Of a stretch of 64,000 nucleotides of DNA, positions 26,104 through 35,330 are shown one piece after another. The notes beneath the pieces were generated by a model, which was not told where the DNA came from, did not search any database, and saw nothing but the letters and a program-made list of their open reading frames with translations. A program made the translations under genes and the position numbers. The number at the start of each line of letters is the position of its first letter. Position 1 is the first letter of the stretch. Source of the stretch: Daejeonella sp. (GTDB lineage Bacteria > Bacteroidota > Bacteroidia > Sphingobacteriales > Sphingobacteriaceae); the NCBI RefSeq assembly GCF_030695525.1, contig NZ_JAUYSS010000065.1, positions 62,001-126,000 on the forward strand, written 5' to 3'.

Positions 26104-26865
26104 ATGAATAACTCAATAAAAAAAGGACTGATGCTCCTTAGTATCCTGCTAATTAGCAGCCACTTATCTTATTCTCAGGAAACCTTGTTTGAGTTTGGTA
26201 CATCCACAAATATGGATGCTGTGCTTTCCAAATCAAAGGCAAAGGAGAATAAATTGAAATGGGTAAATGTCAACACAACAAAAGATACCTGGAAGGTGAT
26301 GAAAGATGGAACACTTTCAAATACAGGCCTTCCAATCGGAGTTATTCGCTCAGAGAAACAATATGAAAATTTTATTTTGCATGTGGAATGGAAGCATATG
26401 GAGGCTGGAGGAAATTCAGGAATATTTGCCTGGAGCGGTGCCAGGCCTGTTGGTACAAATCCGCTTCCAGATGGTGTAGAAATTCAGATGCTGGATCTGG
26501 AATGGGTTGATCTGAACATAAGAAATGGGGTAAAACCTCCAATTGCCTATGTTCATGGTGAACTTTTTGGTGTCCAGGGCGTAACAACAGTTCCGGATAA
26601 TCCCAGAGGCGACAGAAGCAAGTCGATCGAAAATCGTGTGAAGGGCAAGGGTGAATGGAATACTTATGATGTTGTTTGTGTTGACGGAGTGATTAAACTC
26701 GCTGTAAACGGAAAGTTTGTGAATGGTATAAGCAAATCCACTCAAAAGAAGGGATATCTATGTCTGGAAGCTGAAGGTGCTCAGATTTTCTACCGTAATC
26801 TTAAAGTTATTGAACTAGCACCCGGTGTTACATCTGCTGAGCAAACTGCAGCTTTGCTTCCTTAA
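26104..26865 (+). CDS. DUF1080 / 3-keto-disaccharide hydrolase domain protein
   Basis: A 253-aa exported protein. The ATG at 26104 begins a clear signal peptide (MNNSIKKGLMLLSILLISSH, cut near LSYSQ). The longer reading frame from 25942 runs through a REP element and is not real. The DUF1080 concanavalin-like fold is seen in GGNSGIFAWSGARPVGTNPL, GVEIQMLDLEW and GEWNTYDVVCVDGVIKLAVN. Family members hydrolyse 3-keto-glucosides, which fits a neighbour Gfo/Idh/MocA oxidoreductase that could make or process keto sugars. Confidence 0.88.
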   Translation: MNNSIKKGLMLLSILLISSHLSYSQETLFEFGTSTNMDAVLSKSKAKENKLKWVNVNTTKDTWKVMKDGTLSNTGLPIGVIRSEKQYENFILHVEWKHMEAGGNSGIFAWSGARPVGTNPLPDGVEIQMLDLEWVDLNIRNGVKPPIAYVHGELFGVQGVTTVPDNPRGDRSKSIENRVKGKGEWNTYDVVCVDGVIKLAVNGKFVNGISKSTQKKGYLCLEAEGAQIFYRNLKVIELAPGVTSAEQTAALLP

Positions 26866-26995
26866 TTTGGCAGTTTGAATAATTTCCTTTGTTAAAAAAA
26901 GCAATTATCTTTTAGACGCTTTTTAATTTTTCTATGGAATTGAATTTCTGATTATAATTTTGCGTATTACTTTCTGCTGCCATTGATTTATTCAA

Positions 26996-29758
26996 ATGAA
27001 AAAATACACCCTGCTGTTTATAACTCTCCTTACCCTGATGTCATTTGTCATGGGCATGAGGTCAGGAGAATTTCTCTATTTTCCAGGTAATAATGGAGGT
27101 TTGACTGTTGAAAATACTGTGCTTTCATTCTCAAGGAATAAACCGGCTGACACTAATTGTAAAGAGGCTTTTGATGTTCCTGATAGCAGCCGCTTTACCC
27201 GAATTGTTCTTGCGCAGGGTTTCGATGAACCTCTTGGAATGGCAATTCTTCCCAATAATGATGTTTTGCTTGCTGAGCGTAAGGGAAGTGTGAAAATCTA
27301 TAATAGAAAAACAAAGCAAGTCAAAACAATAAGGAACTTTAATGTATTCAGTGGCATTGAGGATGGTCTTTTGGGTATAGCCACCGATCCTGATTTTAGT
27401 AAGAACCATTGGGTCTACTTTTATTATTCGGTCGCAGGCGATCATGCCGTAAATCGATTATCGAGATTTGTATTGCTTGGCGATGTGCTGGTTCAGAATT
27501 CAGAAAAGGTTCTATTGGAAATCCCAACTCAGCGAAAATATTGCTGCCACTCAGCAGGATATATTTCATTTGATTCAAATGGATTACTTTATTTATCGAC
27601 CGGTGATAATACCAATGCCGAGGAAACAGAGGGTTATACCCCGGTTGATGAGCGACCGGGACGAGCCCTGGCAGACGATCAGGCTACAGCAGCAAATACC
27701 AATGATCTGAGAGGAAAAATACTGCGTATTAAGCCTTTGGAAAATGGAACCTATGCTATTCCTGAAGGTAATTTATTTCCACCGGGAAATCCGAAAGGGC
27801 GTCCCGAAATTTATATAATGGGATTACGAAACCCTTATCGCTTTAGTGTCGACAGAAAAAATAATTATCTCTATTGGGGAGATGTTGGTCCTGATACCAA
27901 AGTAATGGGGGATGAAGGGGAACTGATGAGTTACGATGAAATAAACCAGGCAAGAAGGCCCGGCTTTTATGGCTGGCCCTATTTTCTTGGAAACAATCAG
28001 GCCTTCCCAAAATATGATTTTGAAACAAAGACATTAGGTGCTAAAAACGATCCTGTCAACCCGATTAATGATTCTCCGAATAATACGGGTGAACGGGATT
28101 TGCCGCCTGCACAAGCAGCGATGATCTGGTATGGAAAGAAGAACTCTAAAACATTTCCATTACTGGGAAATGGTGGAGCCTCTGCCATGGCAGGACCAGT
28201 ATATTATGCAGATCTTTTTCCGGATGCACCTTATAAATTACCCAACTATTATAACGGTAAATTGTTTATTTATGAATGGATCCGTGGTTGGATAATGGCT
28301 GTCAGCTTTGATAAAAACGGAAATTATCTCAGCATGGAGCCGTTTTTGAAGCACCTTAATTTTAAGGCTCCTGTAGATATGCAGTTTGGTAATGATGGTG
28401 CTTTGTATGTATTGGAGTACGGCACAAACTGGTTCTCCAAAAATATGGATGCAAAATTGGTTCGTATTGAATATCAGGAAGGTAACCGAAATCCGGTAGC
28501 AGAAATACAGACTGATAAACAATATGGAGCAAGTCCATTTTCTGTACAGTTTTCGGGTAAAAAATCAATTGATCATGATCAGGATGATAAATTATTTTAT
28601 ACATGGAATATAGACAATAAGGAATTTAATGGCCCAATTGTTAATTATACATATACCAAAGTTGGAGCCCATACTGTAAGCTTAACTGTTACTGATGATA
28701 AAGGTGGCCGCGGGATTGCCAGTATTCAAATCTTTGCAGGAAATACACCCCCGGAGGTTCGGATTGAAACGATCTCTAACCGTAGCTTCTACTGGGATAA
28801 TTCCTTGTTTGATTATAGCGTCGTTGTGAAGGATCAGGAAGAGACAACGATTAATCCGGAAAGGATCAAAGTTAGTTTTGGCTATCTGCCCCGTGGAAAA
28901 GATGTTGCTGTTATTTTAACCCAAAATCAGGATGCCGGGAATTTCAACTATTTAAAGGGGCAGCAACTGACTGCTACACTGGATTGCAAATCCTGTCATT
29001 CTGTCGATAAAGCCTCCGTTGGCCCAACATATCTCGCTATCTCGGAGCGGTATTCCGGTAAGCAAGGTGCCGCTAATTATCTTTCTGATAAAATCATTCA
29101 GGGAGGAAGCGGGGTATGGGGCGAACGTGCGATGATCCCTCATCCCGAGCTTTCTAAAATTGATGCAGAGGAGATCGTTAATTATATTTTTTCCTTAATC
29201 GATAAGTCTGAAGGAAATCGTCCGTTAAAAGATGGGATTGTATTAAAGGAACATATCGGGAAGGGCATAGATGGCCTATACCTTTTGAATGCAACGTATA
29301 CCGATCAGGGTGCGAATGGAATTGAACCCTTGCAGAGCCGTGACTATATTACTTTAAGGAATCCATTTGTTCAGGCCGAAGATTTTGATGAAGGTAACGT
29401 CCGTCTGGGCACTATCACTACAGAATTCCTAAGCTATGCAACAAGCATCAATCATAACAGTTTTATACGTTTCAACTCAATTGATCTCCTGAATGTTAAG
29501 CAATTGAAATACAGGGTTCGCGCTCAGTCGGGTGGTTCAATTGAAGTCCGTCTTGGAAATAAAAATGGCCCGCTGATAAGTTCGATAACAATTCCAGCCA
29601 GAATCGCGGGAGCTCAGGCACAATGGATGGAAATGCTAACAGAGCTGAAGGAAACCAAGGCTGTAGGGGCTTTGTATTTTGTATTTACTGATGAAACAGA
29701 TAAGAAGAATTTATTCGATATAGACTGGATCTATTTTTCAAACAAAAATTATAGATAA
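26996..29758 (+). CDS. PQQ-type sugar dehydrogenase propeller fused to PKD, cytochrome c and carbohydrate-binding domains
   Basis: A 920-aa exported multidomain protein. A signal sequence (LLFITLLTLMSFVMGM) leads to a six-bladed propeller of the glucose/sorbosone dehydrogenase type (about 60-500: GFDEPLGMAILPNNDVLLAE, EDGLLGIATDPDFSKNHWV). A PKD domain follows (about 500-580, ending HTVSLTVTDDKGG). A class I cytochrome c domain comes next, with CKSCH at about 664-668 and Met-containing loop ERAMIPHPELS. The C-terminal region (about 790-920) resembles CBM6 (VQAEDFDEGNVRLG, then IDLLNVKQLKYRVRA). It would oxidise a sugar and pass electrons through its own heme. The PQQ use is inferred from family. 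Confidence 0.88.
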   Translation: MKKYTLLFITLLTLMSFVMGMRSGEFLYFPGNNGGLTVENTVLSFSRNKPADTNCKEAFDVPDSSRFTRIVLAQGFDEPLGMAILPNNDVLLAERKGSVKIYNRKTKQVKTIRNFNVFSGIEDGLLGIATDPDFSKNHWVYFYYSVAGDHAVNRLSRFVLLGDVLVQNSEKVLLEIPTQRKYCCHSAGYISFDSNGLLYLSTGDNTNAEETEGYTPVDERPGRALADDQATAANTNDLRGKILRIKPLENGTYAIPEGNLFPPGNPKGRPEIYIMGLRNPYRFSVDRKNNYLYWGDVGPDTKVMGDEGELMSYDEINQARRPGFYGWPYFLGNNQAFPKYDFETKTLGAKNDPVNPINDSPNNTGERDLPPAQAAMIWYGKKNSKTFPLLGNGGASAMAGPVYYADLFPDAPYKLPNYYNGKLFIYEWIRGWIMAVSFDKNGNYLSMEPFLKHLNFKAPVDMQFGNDGALYVLEYGTNWFSKNMDAKLVRIEYQEGNRNPVAEIQTDKQYGASPFSVQFSGKKSIDHDQDDKLFYTWNIDNKEFNGPIVNYTYTKVGAHTVSLTVTDDKGGRGIASIQIFAGNTPPEVRIETISNRSFYWDNSLFDYSVVVKDQEETTINPERIKVSFGYLPRGKDVAVILTQNQDAGNFNYLKGQQLTATLDCKSCHSVDKASVGPTYLAISERYSGKQGAANYLSDKIIQGGSGVWGERAMIPHPELSKIDAEEIVNYIFSLIDKSEGNRPLKDGIVLKEHIGKGIDGLYLLNATYTDQGANGIEPLQSRDYITLRNPFVQAEDFDEGNVRLGTITTEFLSYATSINHNSFIRFNSIDLLNVKQLKYRVRAQSGGSIEVRLGNKNGPLISSITIPARIAGAQAQWMEMLTELKETKAVGALYFVFTDETDKKNLFDIDWIYFSNKNYR

Positions 29759-30030
29759 AAACTATACAATAGATTCTAACAATATCAATTGGCTTCAGCC
29801 ATTGTTTAGAATGAAATAGGAACAGGTTTTAAGCGAAATCCGGCCAACGTTTCATCTCTTGCATCTGATTAAAAACAGGAAAATATTTGTGGGGATATAC
29901 CAGCCAATGTACCCGGAATATATAATCGCCATTGAAAAATTACATTAGCAGCCACAAAATTTGACTATTTTTCATAATATTTACCTTTTTGTTCAGGGAA
30001 GACCAAATAATTAACATTAAGACAATTATA
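29759..30030. other. Intergenic region before the amidohydrolase gene
   Basis: 272 bp. A weak, bulged stem (CAATTGGCTTCAGCCATTG, about 29787-29805) after the dehydrogenase gene has no T tract. TTTG at about 29968, followed 18 bases later by TACCTTTTTG, loosely resembles a Bacteroidota promoter for the amidohydrolase operon. Nothing else is seen. Confidence 0.35.
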
Positions 30031-31302
30031 ATGCAAAAACTATTTTTAATTTTTTTTTCAATTTTAAGTATCCAGGTTATGGCTCAAAAGGCAGATCCGA
30101 TGTATGCCATAATTATTAAGGGCGGACATGTTATCGATCCAAAGAACAACATAAATGAGGTGATGGATGTGGCAATTGATAAGGCGGGTAAGATTGCAGC
30201 TGTGTCAAAAAATATGGATCTAAAATCTGCTGCCAGAGTCGTGAATGCAAAGGGTTTATATGTTACTCCGGGCATTATTGATATGCATACACATAATTTT
30301 GCAGGTACTGAGCCTGATAAATATTTAAGGAACAGTTATTATGCTAATCAGCCCGATGGATTCACTTTTCGTGTGGGTGTAACCACTGTTGTGGATGCAG
30401 GAAGCGCGGGCTGGCGCAATTTTGAGAAGTTTAAAGATCAAACGATTGACAGGTCAAGAACCCGTGTTCTTGCATTCCTTAATATCGTGGGCGAAGGCAT
30501 GGCCGGGGGTGCAATAGAACAAGATAATAATGATATGGATGCGCGTCAAGCCGCCGATATGGCTTTGAAATACAAAGATCTAATCGTTGGATTTAAGGTT
30601 GCACATTATAATAAACCGGATTGGGTTCCTATTGACCGTGCGATTGAAGCTGGGAAAATTGCAGGCAATATCCCGGTGATCGTTGATTTTGGCGGCGGCG
30701 GATTGTCGTTGGAAGAACTGACCATGAAGAAATTCCGTCCGGGAGATATTTATACCCATACATATGGTGGCGGTGGTAAAGATCGGGAAGCTATCACCGA
30801 CCCTGTAACAGGAAATCTTCGTCCTTTTGTTTTTGAGGCAAGAAACAGAGGGGTTATTTGGGATGTAGGTCATGGGGCTGCGAGTTTTTCATTTAAACAT
30901 GCTATCCCGGCTACTAAAGCAGGTTTCTATCCGGATGTGATCAGCACTGATCATCATGGCGGAAGTATGAATTCGGCAATGAAGGATATTCTGAATGTGA
31001 TGAACAAGTTTCTTACCCTTGGAATGGATGTTCCTGCAATTATAAATTCAGTGACCTGGAAGCCTGCTCAGGTTATTCATAGGGAAGATATTGGGAATCT
31101 TTCAGTAGGTTCGGAGGGTGATGTGACTGTTCTGCGAATCCGCAAAGGAAAGTTCGGTGTTTTTGATCAGATGGGTGAAAGGTTAGAGGGGAAGAAACGT
31201 TTTGAATGTGAAGTTACTGTAAAGGGGGGGCGTGTATTTTATGACCTGAATGGTTTAACAAATCCGCTGCCAAGAGTAGCTGGCGGACTTCCTGCCCTTT
31301 AA
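30031..31302 (+). CDS. Exported amidohydrolase/deacetylase-family metallohydrolase
   Basis: A 423-aa amidohydrolase. The ATG at 30031 gives a signal peptide (LFLIFFSILSIQVMAQ); the earlier ATG at 29989 is upstream of it. Metal ligands are HTH in GIIDMHTHNF, a probable carboxylated lysine in IVGFKVAHYNKP, histidine in DIYTHTYGGGG and aspartate in VISTDHHGGS. It resembles the dihydroorotase-like (COG3964) group, whose members commonly neighbour SelA-like PLP enzymes, as here. Those members cleave N-acyl groups or esters; the real substrate is unknown. The next gene begins 12 bp later. Confidence 0.87.
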   Translation: MQKLFLIFFSILSIQVMAQKADPMYAIIIKGGHVIDPKNNINEVMDVAIDKAGKIAAVSKNMDLKSAARVVNAKGLYVTPGIIDMHTHNFAGTEPDKYLRNSYYANQPDGFTFRVGVTTVVDAGSAGWRNFEKFKDQTIDRSRTRVLAFLNIVGEGMAGGAIEQDNNDMDARQAADMALKYKDLIVGFKVAHYNKPDWVPIDRAIEAGKIAGNIPVIVDFGGGGLSLEELTMKKFRPGDIYTHTYGGGGKDREAITDPVTGNLRPFVFEARNRGVIWDVGHGAASFSFKHAIPATKAGFYPDVISTDHHGGSMNSAMKDILNVMNKFLTLGMDVPAIINSVTWKPAQVIHREDIGNLSVGSEGDVTVLRIRKGKFGVFDQMGERLEGKKRFECEVTVKGGRVFYDLNGLTNPLPRVAGGLPAL

Positions 31303-31314
31303 TTTAATAAACGT

Positions 31315-32913
31315 ATGAAAAGGAGAGAATTAATAAAAGGCCTGAGCCTCTTGCCTGTTGCAGGTGCGGTTTCAGTATCTAACATAGAATCTGTCTTTGC
31401 TGCTGGTCCAGTGATGGCTAAGCAGGCAGGCAAAAGTATTTATGAAGCCATAGGTGTTCGGCCGCTGATCAATGCAAGGGGTACGGTTACCGTGGTTGGC
31501 GCGAGCCAGATCCTTCCTGAAGTTCAAGTGGCAATGGATGAAGCGGTTAAGGAATACGTTCAGATTGATGAACTGATGGATGCAGTTGGTGCCCGTTTGG
31601 GTGAGCTGACCGGCACTGAGTTCGGTTATGTCAGTTGCGGTGCTTCGGCTGCAATTACTGCTGGTACGGCAGGTTGTGTAACCGGAGGAGATCCTGATAA
31701 GCTTTGGATGATTCCTGATCTGAGGGGTATGAAGGATGAGGTGATTATTCCAGCCTATTCAAGAACTGCCTATGATGCGGCGGCAAAAGCTGTCGGAGTG
31801 CGAATGGTAGAGGTCAGTACCCTGGATGATTTAAAACTGGCTATCGGTCCGCGTACGGCTATGATTCTTGTTCTTGCCGGTGGACGATCCGAGAACGGAC
31901 CGCTATCCCTCAAAGAAATATCCTCAGTAGCAAAGCCCCTGGGTGTGCCAATTTTAGTGGATGCTGCTGCCGAAGTGCTGGAAGTTCCTAATCCGCATAT
32001 TTCACAGGGTGCCGACCTTGTTGCTTATAGCGGGGGTAAATATATTCGCGGTCCACAATGTGCAGGTTTATTATTGGGACGTAAAGACCTGATTATCGCC
32101 TCGAGAATAAATGCCGGACCGCACCATGGATTTGGCCGTGGATTTAAGGTTGGCCGTGAAGAAATTATGGGTATGCTTGCTGCAGTAGAAACCTGGTTCA
32201 AGCGTGATCATGCGGCAGAATGGAAGACCTGGCTATCTTATGGGAATCATATCATTCAGCGTCTGGCGAATGTTAAGGGAGTTACAACAAGGCTGACTGA
32301 GCCTAAAGGAAGAAGTAACCGTGCGCCTTCTGTGACTATTAACTGGGATAAATCGATCATTCCGTTAACCGGCGAGGATATGGAAGGTCTTTTATGGGAT
32401 GGTACTCCCCGTATTGCTGTAAGTGGTGCTGGAAGTTTTCTTCCATTTCCACCTAATTTGCAGCCCAATATCAGTATCCATACTCCGGCACTTCAGGCAG
32501 GCGAAGAGAAAATAATTGCCGACCGCATATATTCCATATTAACCAAACCTCCTCTGATAAAGAGAGCTGCCGGAGAAGCCGCTTTTGACCTTAGCGGACA
32601 ATGGGACCTTAAGATGAAATTTTCTGCCAGCACGGTAGATCAAACCCTGATCATTGAGCAAAAGGGTAATGAATTTATTGGAACACATATTGCCAGTATA
32701 GGTTCCCGCGACCTTGACGGAACGCTTCATGGTAAACAGATTACAATACGGAGCTCGTACACCAAAGAGGGTGTTCGTATAAATTATACATTCACCGGAA
32801 CTGCCGATGCAAATACGATGCAGGGTAAGGTTAGTCTGAGTGAGTATGGGGACGCAGAGTGGACAGCCAAGCGCCATGATTATCGCCCGGCAGGGGCAAG
32901 ACGTACCGGGTAA
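31315..32913 (+). CDS. SelA-like PLP enzyme with Tat-like leader and extra C-terminal beta domain
   Basis: A 532-aa fold-type I PLP enzyme of the SelA/DgaE-like class. The leader (MKRRELIKGLSLLPVAGAVS) has a twin arginine, so export folded is likely. PLP residues are GYVSCGASAAITAGTAG and the Schiff-base lysine in LVAYSGGKYIRGPQCAG, with VPILVDAAAEVLEVP. Residues ~425-532 form an added beta-rich domain (FDLSGQWDLKMKFSAS, then NEFIGTHIASIGSRDLDG), absent from SelA. Pairing with the amidohydrolase suggests two steps in breakdown of an N-acyl amino compound, such as ammonia elimination from an amino acid or aminosugar acid. Confidence 0.85.
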   Translation: MKRRELIKGLSLLPVAGAVSVSNIESVFAAGPVMAKQAGKSIYEAIGVRPLINARGTVTVVGASQILPEVQVAMDEAVKEYVQIDELMDAVGARLGELTGTEFGYVSCGASAAITAGTAGCVTGGDPDKLWMIPDLRGMKDEVIIPAYSRTAYDAAAKAVGVRMVEVSTLDDLKLAIGPRTAMILVLAGGRSENGPLSLKEISSVAKPLGVPILVDAAAEVLEVPNPHISQGADLVAYSGGKYIRGPQCAGLLLGRKDLIIASRINAGPHHGFGRGFKVGREEIMGMLAAVETWFKRDHAAEWKTWLSYGNHIIQRLANVKGVTTRLTEPKGRSNRAPSVTINWDKSIIPLTGEDMEGLLWDGTPRIAVSGAGSFLPFPPNLQPNISIHTPALQAGEEKIIADRIYSILTKPPLIKRAAGEAAFDLSGQWDLKMKFSASTVDQTLIIEQKGNEFIGTHIASIGSRDLDGTLHGKQITIRSSYTKEGVRINYTFTGTADANTMQGKVSLSEYGDAEWTAKRHDYRPAGARRTG

Positions 32914-32971
32914 TAATTAAAAAAGGGGGATATATTGTGGCTTTGATCAATTTTAATAATCAGGAACTGAT

Positions 32972-33415
32972 ATGCGGGCTATAAGATCTGTTATTTTGCT
33001 TATTTGTCTAAGTACTCTGGTATTGTCATTCGCCGGCACCTATGATGTGCAGCCGCAGGATTGGAAAGCTCCGGCTTGGGCAGATACTTTATATAATCCA
33101 TATCATATTGAGCCCCTGACACTTCCACAGGCACAGGAGGTGTATAGTTTATACTGTGTTTCCTGCCATGGCAATCAGGGACAAGGTTATCCTTTGGAAC
33201 ATACCAGTCAGCAAGTACCTGATTTTAAAGATGATGGGATTGTGGGACAAAGTGATGGTGCTTTATACTGGAAGATAAGGGAAGGCAAAGGAATCATGCC
33301 AGGCTTTAAATCCAAACTGTCGGATGAGCAACAATGGCAGCTTGTAGAGTATATCAGGGATCTTTCAAAACCCTTTCCTCTTCAGAAAAATCCATTTAAA
33401 ACTCTTAATAATTGA
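32972..33415 (+). CDS. Exported class I cytochrome c
   Basis: A 147-aa cytochrome with a signal peptide (IRSVILLICLSTLVLSFAG), a single heme site CVSCHGNQGQG (C62, C65, H66) and a likely axial methionine in KGIMPGFKSKLSDEQQWQL. It is a small periplasmic or lipid-anchored electron carrier. It lies at the end of the run of periplasmic sugar-oxidation enzymes and may accept electrons from the PQQ-type dehydrogenase upstream. Confidence 0.92.
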   Translation: MRAIRSVILLICLSTLVLSFAGTYDVQPQDWKAPAWADTLYNPYHIEPLTLPQAQEVYSLYCVSCHGNQGQGYPLEHTSQQVPDFKDDGIVGQSDGALYWKIREGKGIMPGFKSKLSDEQQWQLVEYIRDLSKPFPLQKNPFKTLNN

Positions 33416-33465
33416 TTAATAATGCATTTTTTTCTTATATTAAATTATTCACAAAATATCAGACT

Positions 33466-34605
33466 ATGAAAAAATTAATTTCATTTGGGTTTGTCCTGAC
33501 CATGATTATTGCAAATTCTACTGAGCTTTTTGCTCAAACAGGCACGAAAGGTATCATCTATGCAGGTTCATCTTCGGCTAGAGGAAGTAAAGGTATTTAT
33601 GTATTGGAATTCGACCAGCAGAAAGGCACACTAAAGGAATTGCAAACAGTGACAGAGGGTAGTAGCCCCGGCTTTTTAGCTTTCAGTCCGAAGAAAGATT
33701 TTTTATATTCAATTTATGGTACGGGTACACTTGGCGATGGCAATGGTGCCGTTATGTCTTTTAAAATAGATCCTTCTACAGGGTTCTTAAAAAAGGTAAA
33801 TGAACAATCGGTGGGAGGGAAAGGACCGGCCCATATCAGTATTGATCCAAAAGGAAGGTTTGCTTACACAGCCAATTATGGAGATGCAAGTGTTACTGTA
33901 TTCCCAATAAATGCGGATGGCTCGCTGGCTAAAGCCTCTGATTATGTTAAACATACTGGCAGCAGTATTAATCCGCAGCGACAGTTGAGGCCTCATCCTC
34001 ACTCCAGTATTCCATCTGCTGATGGGAAGTTTCTGTACGTTTCTGATCTGGGTACAGACAGGATCGTGATTTATGAAGTTTTGAACGAGGGTAAGTTAAA
34101 GCCCGCTGCTGTTCCATTTGTACAGGTAACTGCCGGATCAGGCCCGCGCCATTTTAAGATACACCAGAACGGGAAATTTGCCTATTCTGTCGATGAATTA
34201 TCCAATACTATTGTTGGCTTTAAAGTAAATAAGAAAACAGGAGCCTTAAAGACTATTGAGCGTTTAAGTATGCTTCCCGAAGGTTATTCAGAGGTGACCT
34301 ATGCTTCTGATGTTCATTTCTCGCCGGATGGCAAATTTATTTATGCAACGAACAGAGGGCATGAAAGTGTCGTGATTTATTCGGTTAATAACAGGAACGG
34401 GAAATTGAAGATGCTTGGACATGAGTCGACCGGAGGGAAACATCCAAGAAACTTCATGATCAGCAAATCGGGCGAATATGTTCTGGTAGGCAATTCAAAT
34501 ACCGATAATGTGGTGATCTTTAACAGAGACAATAATACTGGTTTGATGAAGCCCAATGGAGTTCAGCATACTATCCCGGCTGTCACTTGTTTGATTGAGT
34601 TGTAA
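33466..34605 (+). CDS. Lactonase family seven-bladed propeller protein, exported
   Basis: A 379-aa lactonase of the 6-phosphogluconolactonase (Pgl) beta-propeller family. The ATG at 33466 begins a signal peptide (MKKLISFGFVLTMIIANSTE); the frame opens at 33412, overlapping the cytochrome stop. Repeats include GSSPGFLAFSPKKDFLYSIY, KGPAHISIDPKGRFAYTANY, HPHSSIPSADGKFLYVSDLG and GKHPRNFMISKSGEYVLVGN. As an exported protein it would open lactones made by the sugar oxidation next door, not phosphogluconolactone in the cytosol. Confidence 0.9.
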   Translation: MKKLISFGFVLTMIIANSTELFAQTGTKGIIYAGSSSARGSKGIYVLEFDQQKGTLKELQTVTEGSSPGFLAFSPKKDFLYSIYGTGTLGDGNGAVMSFKIDPSTGFLKKVNEQSVGGKGPAHISIDPKGRFAYTANYGDASVTVFPINADGSLAKASDYVKHTGSSINPQRQLRPHPHSSIPSADGKFLYVSDLGTDRIVIYEVLNEGKLKPAAVPFVQVTAGSGPRHFKIHQNGKFAYSVDELSNTIVGFKVNKKTGALKTIERLSMLPEGYSEVTYASDVHFSPDGKFIYATNRGHESVVIYSVNNRNGKLKMLGHESTGGKHPRNFMISKSGEYVLVGNSNTDNVVIFNRDNNTGLMKPNGVQHTIPAVTCLIEL

Positions 34606-34620
34606 AGATCTTCTGGTCGC

Positions 34621-34730
34621 TGTCCACTGACCGGCCTATTGCTCGGTCCTCTGGTCGGTCCTCTGGTCGGTCCTCTGGTCGGTGTTATCACCGACCAGTC
34701 CATCACCGACCAGTCCATCACCGACCAGCC
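34621..34730. repeat. REP array with triplicated stem arms
   Basis: A 12-base unit (CGGTCCTCTGGT) occurs three times at about 34643-34680. It is followed by the hairpin CTGGTCGGTGTTATCACCGACCAG and then a 15-base unit (TCCATCACCGACCAG) repeated. Left arms and right arms are both multiplied and complementary, so the array can fold in several registers. It ends one base before the stop codon of the transposase gene at 34731. Confidence 0.85.
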
Positions 34731-35243
34731 TTACAGATGCTCCATGTAATGAGTAAGAAGAGGATTGTGTTGGTTCAGATAGTAGTACTGGGCTGAAGAG
34801 AATAAATACTCTTCTGGTAATTTACAAAGTCCGGCCTTAACCGGATTGAAGTGCATGTAGTTTATTTTTTGTTCTGCAACCGCTCTTGTTAATATTCGGG
34901 CCCTGTAAGCTCTTCGCTCCCAGAAATGAAACTGTCTGTCACGTTGTGTGCTGGTATATTTAACTAGTTCATTTGGGTTGTACTCAAGTAAGTTGAACTT
35001 TATTTGTTGTGCGGTATATTTAAGAAAATTCTGCTGAACATTTTTTTCAATCCAGTCGTTCTGCTTACGCCAAAGTATGTGCATGTGATTTGGCATAATT
35101 ACATAAGCATACAGCCATATCCGTTCATCCTTTACCAGGAACCCAAGGCTGTCAAGGATTATCTGCTTGTGTTTATCTTCATTAAGTAAGGTTTGCCAAT
35201 TTAGGCAGGTAACGGTGAAGAACTCTATATCTCCGTGATTCAT
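34731..35243 (-). CDS. REP-associated tyrosine transposase (RAYT, Y1_Tnp family)
   Basis: A single-strand DNA transposase of the IS200/IS605-like TnpA_REP group. The HUH motif is YVIMPNHMHILWR, and the catalytic tyrosine is in EQKINYMHFNPVKAGL. The reading frame opens at 35354, inside a REP hairpin, so I prefer the ATG at 35243 (MNHGDIEFFTVTCL), which begins where the family does; ATG at 35300 is also possible. Both sides carry REP hairpins with the same core GGTCGGTG, the usual arrangement for RAYT genes that spread those repeats. It has no second copy of itself here. Confidence 0.88.
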   Translation of the reverse strand: MNHGDIEFFTVTCLNWQTLLNEDKHKQIILDSLGFLVKDERIWLYAYVIMPNHMHILWRKQNDWIEKNVQQNFLKYTAQQIKFNLLEYNPNELVKYTSTQRDRQFHFWERRAYRARILTRAVAEQKINYMHFNPVKAGLCKLPEEYLFSSAQYYYLNQHNPLLTHYMEHL

Positions 35244-35330
35244 AGTTAAACGTAAACAAAGAGAATCATGATGTTTCCAGGAATGAGTAAGTGGTAGCAT
35301 GCATTGAGTATTCGGAGGTTGTGGTGGGTA

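Noticed and set aside
34621-34730. Possible short CRISPR array
   Set aside because: Repeats are palindromic REP units with no unique spacers of uniform length, and no cas gene is nearby.
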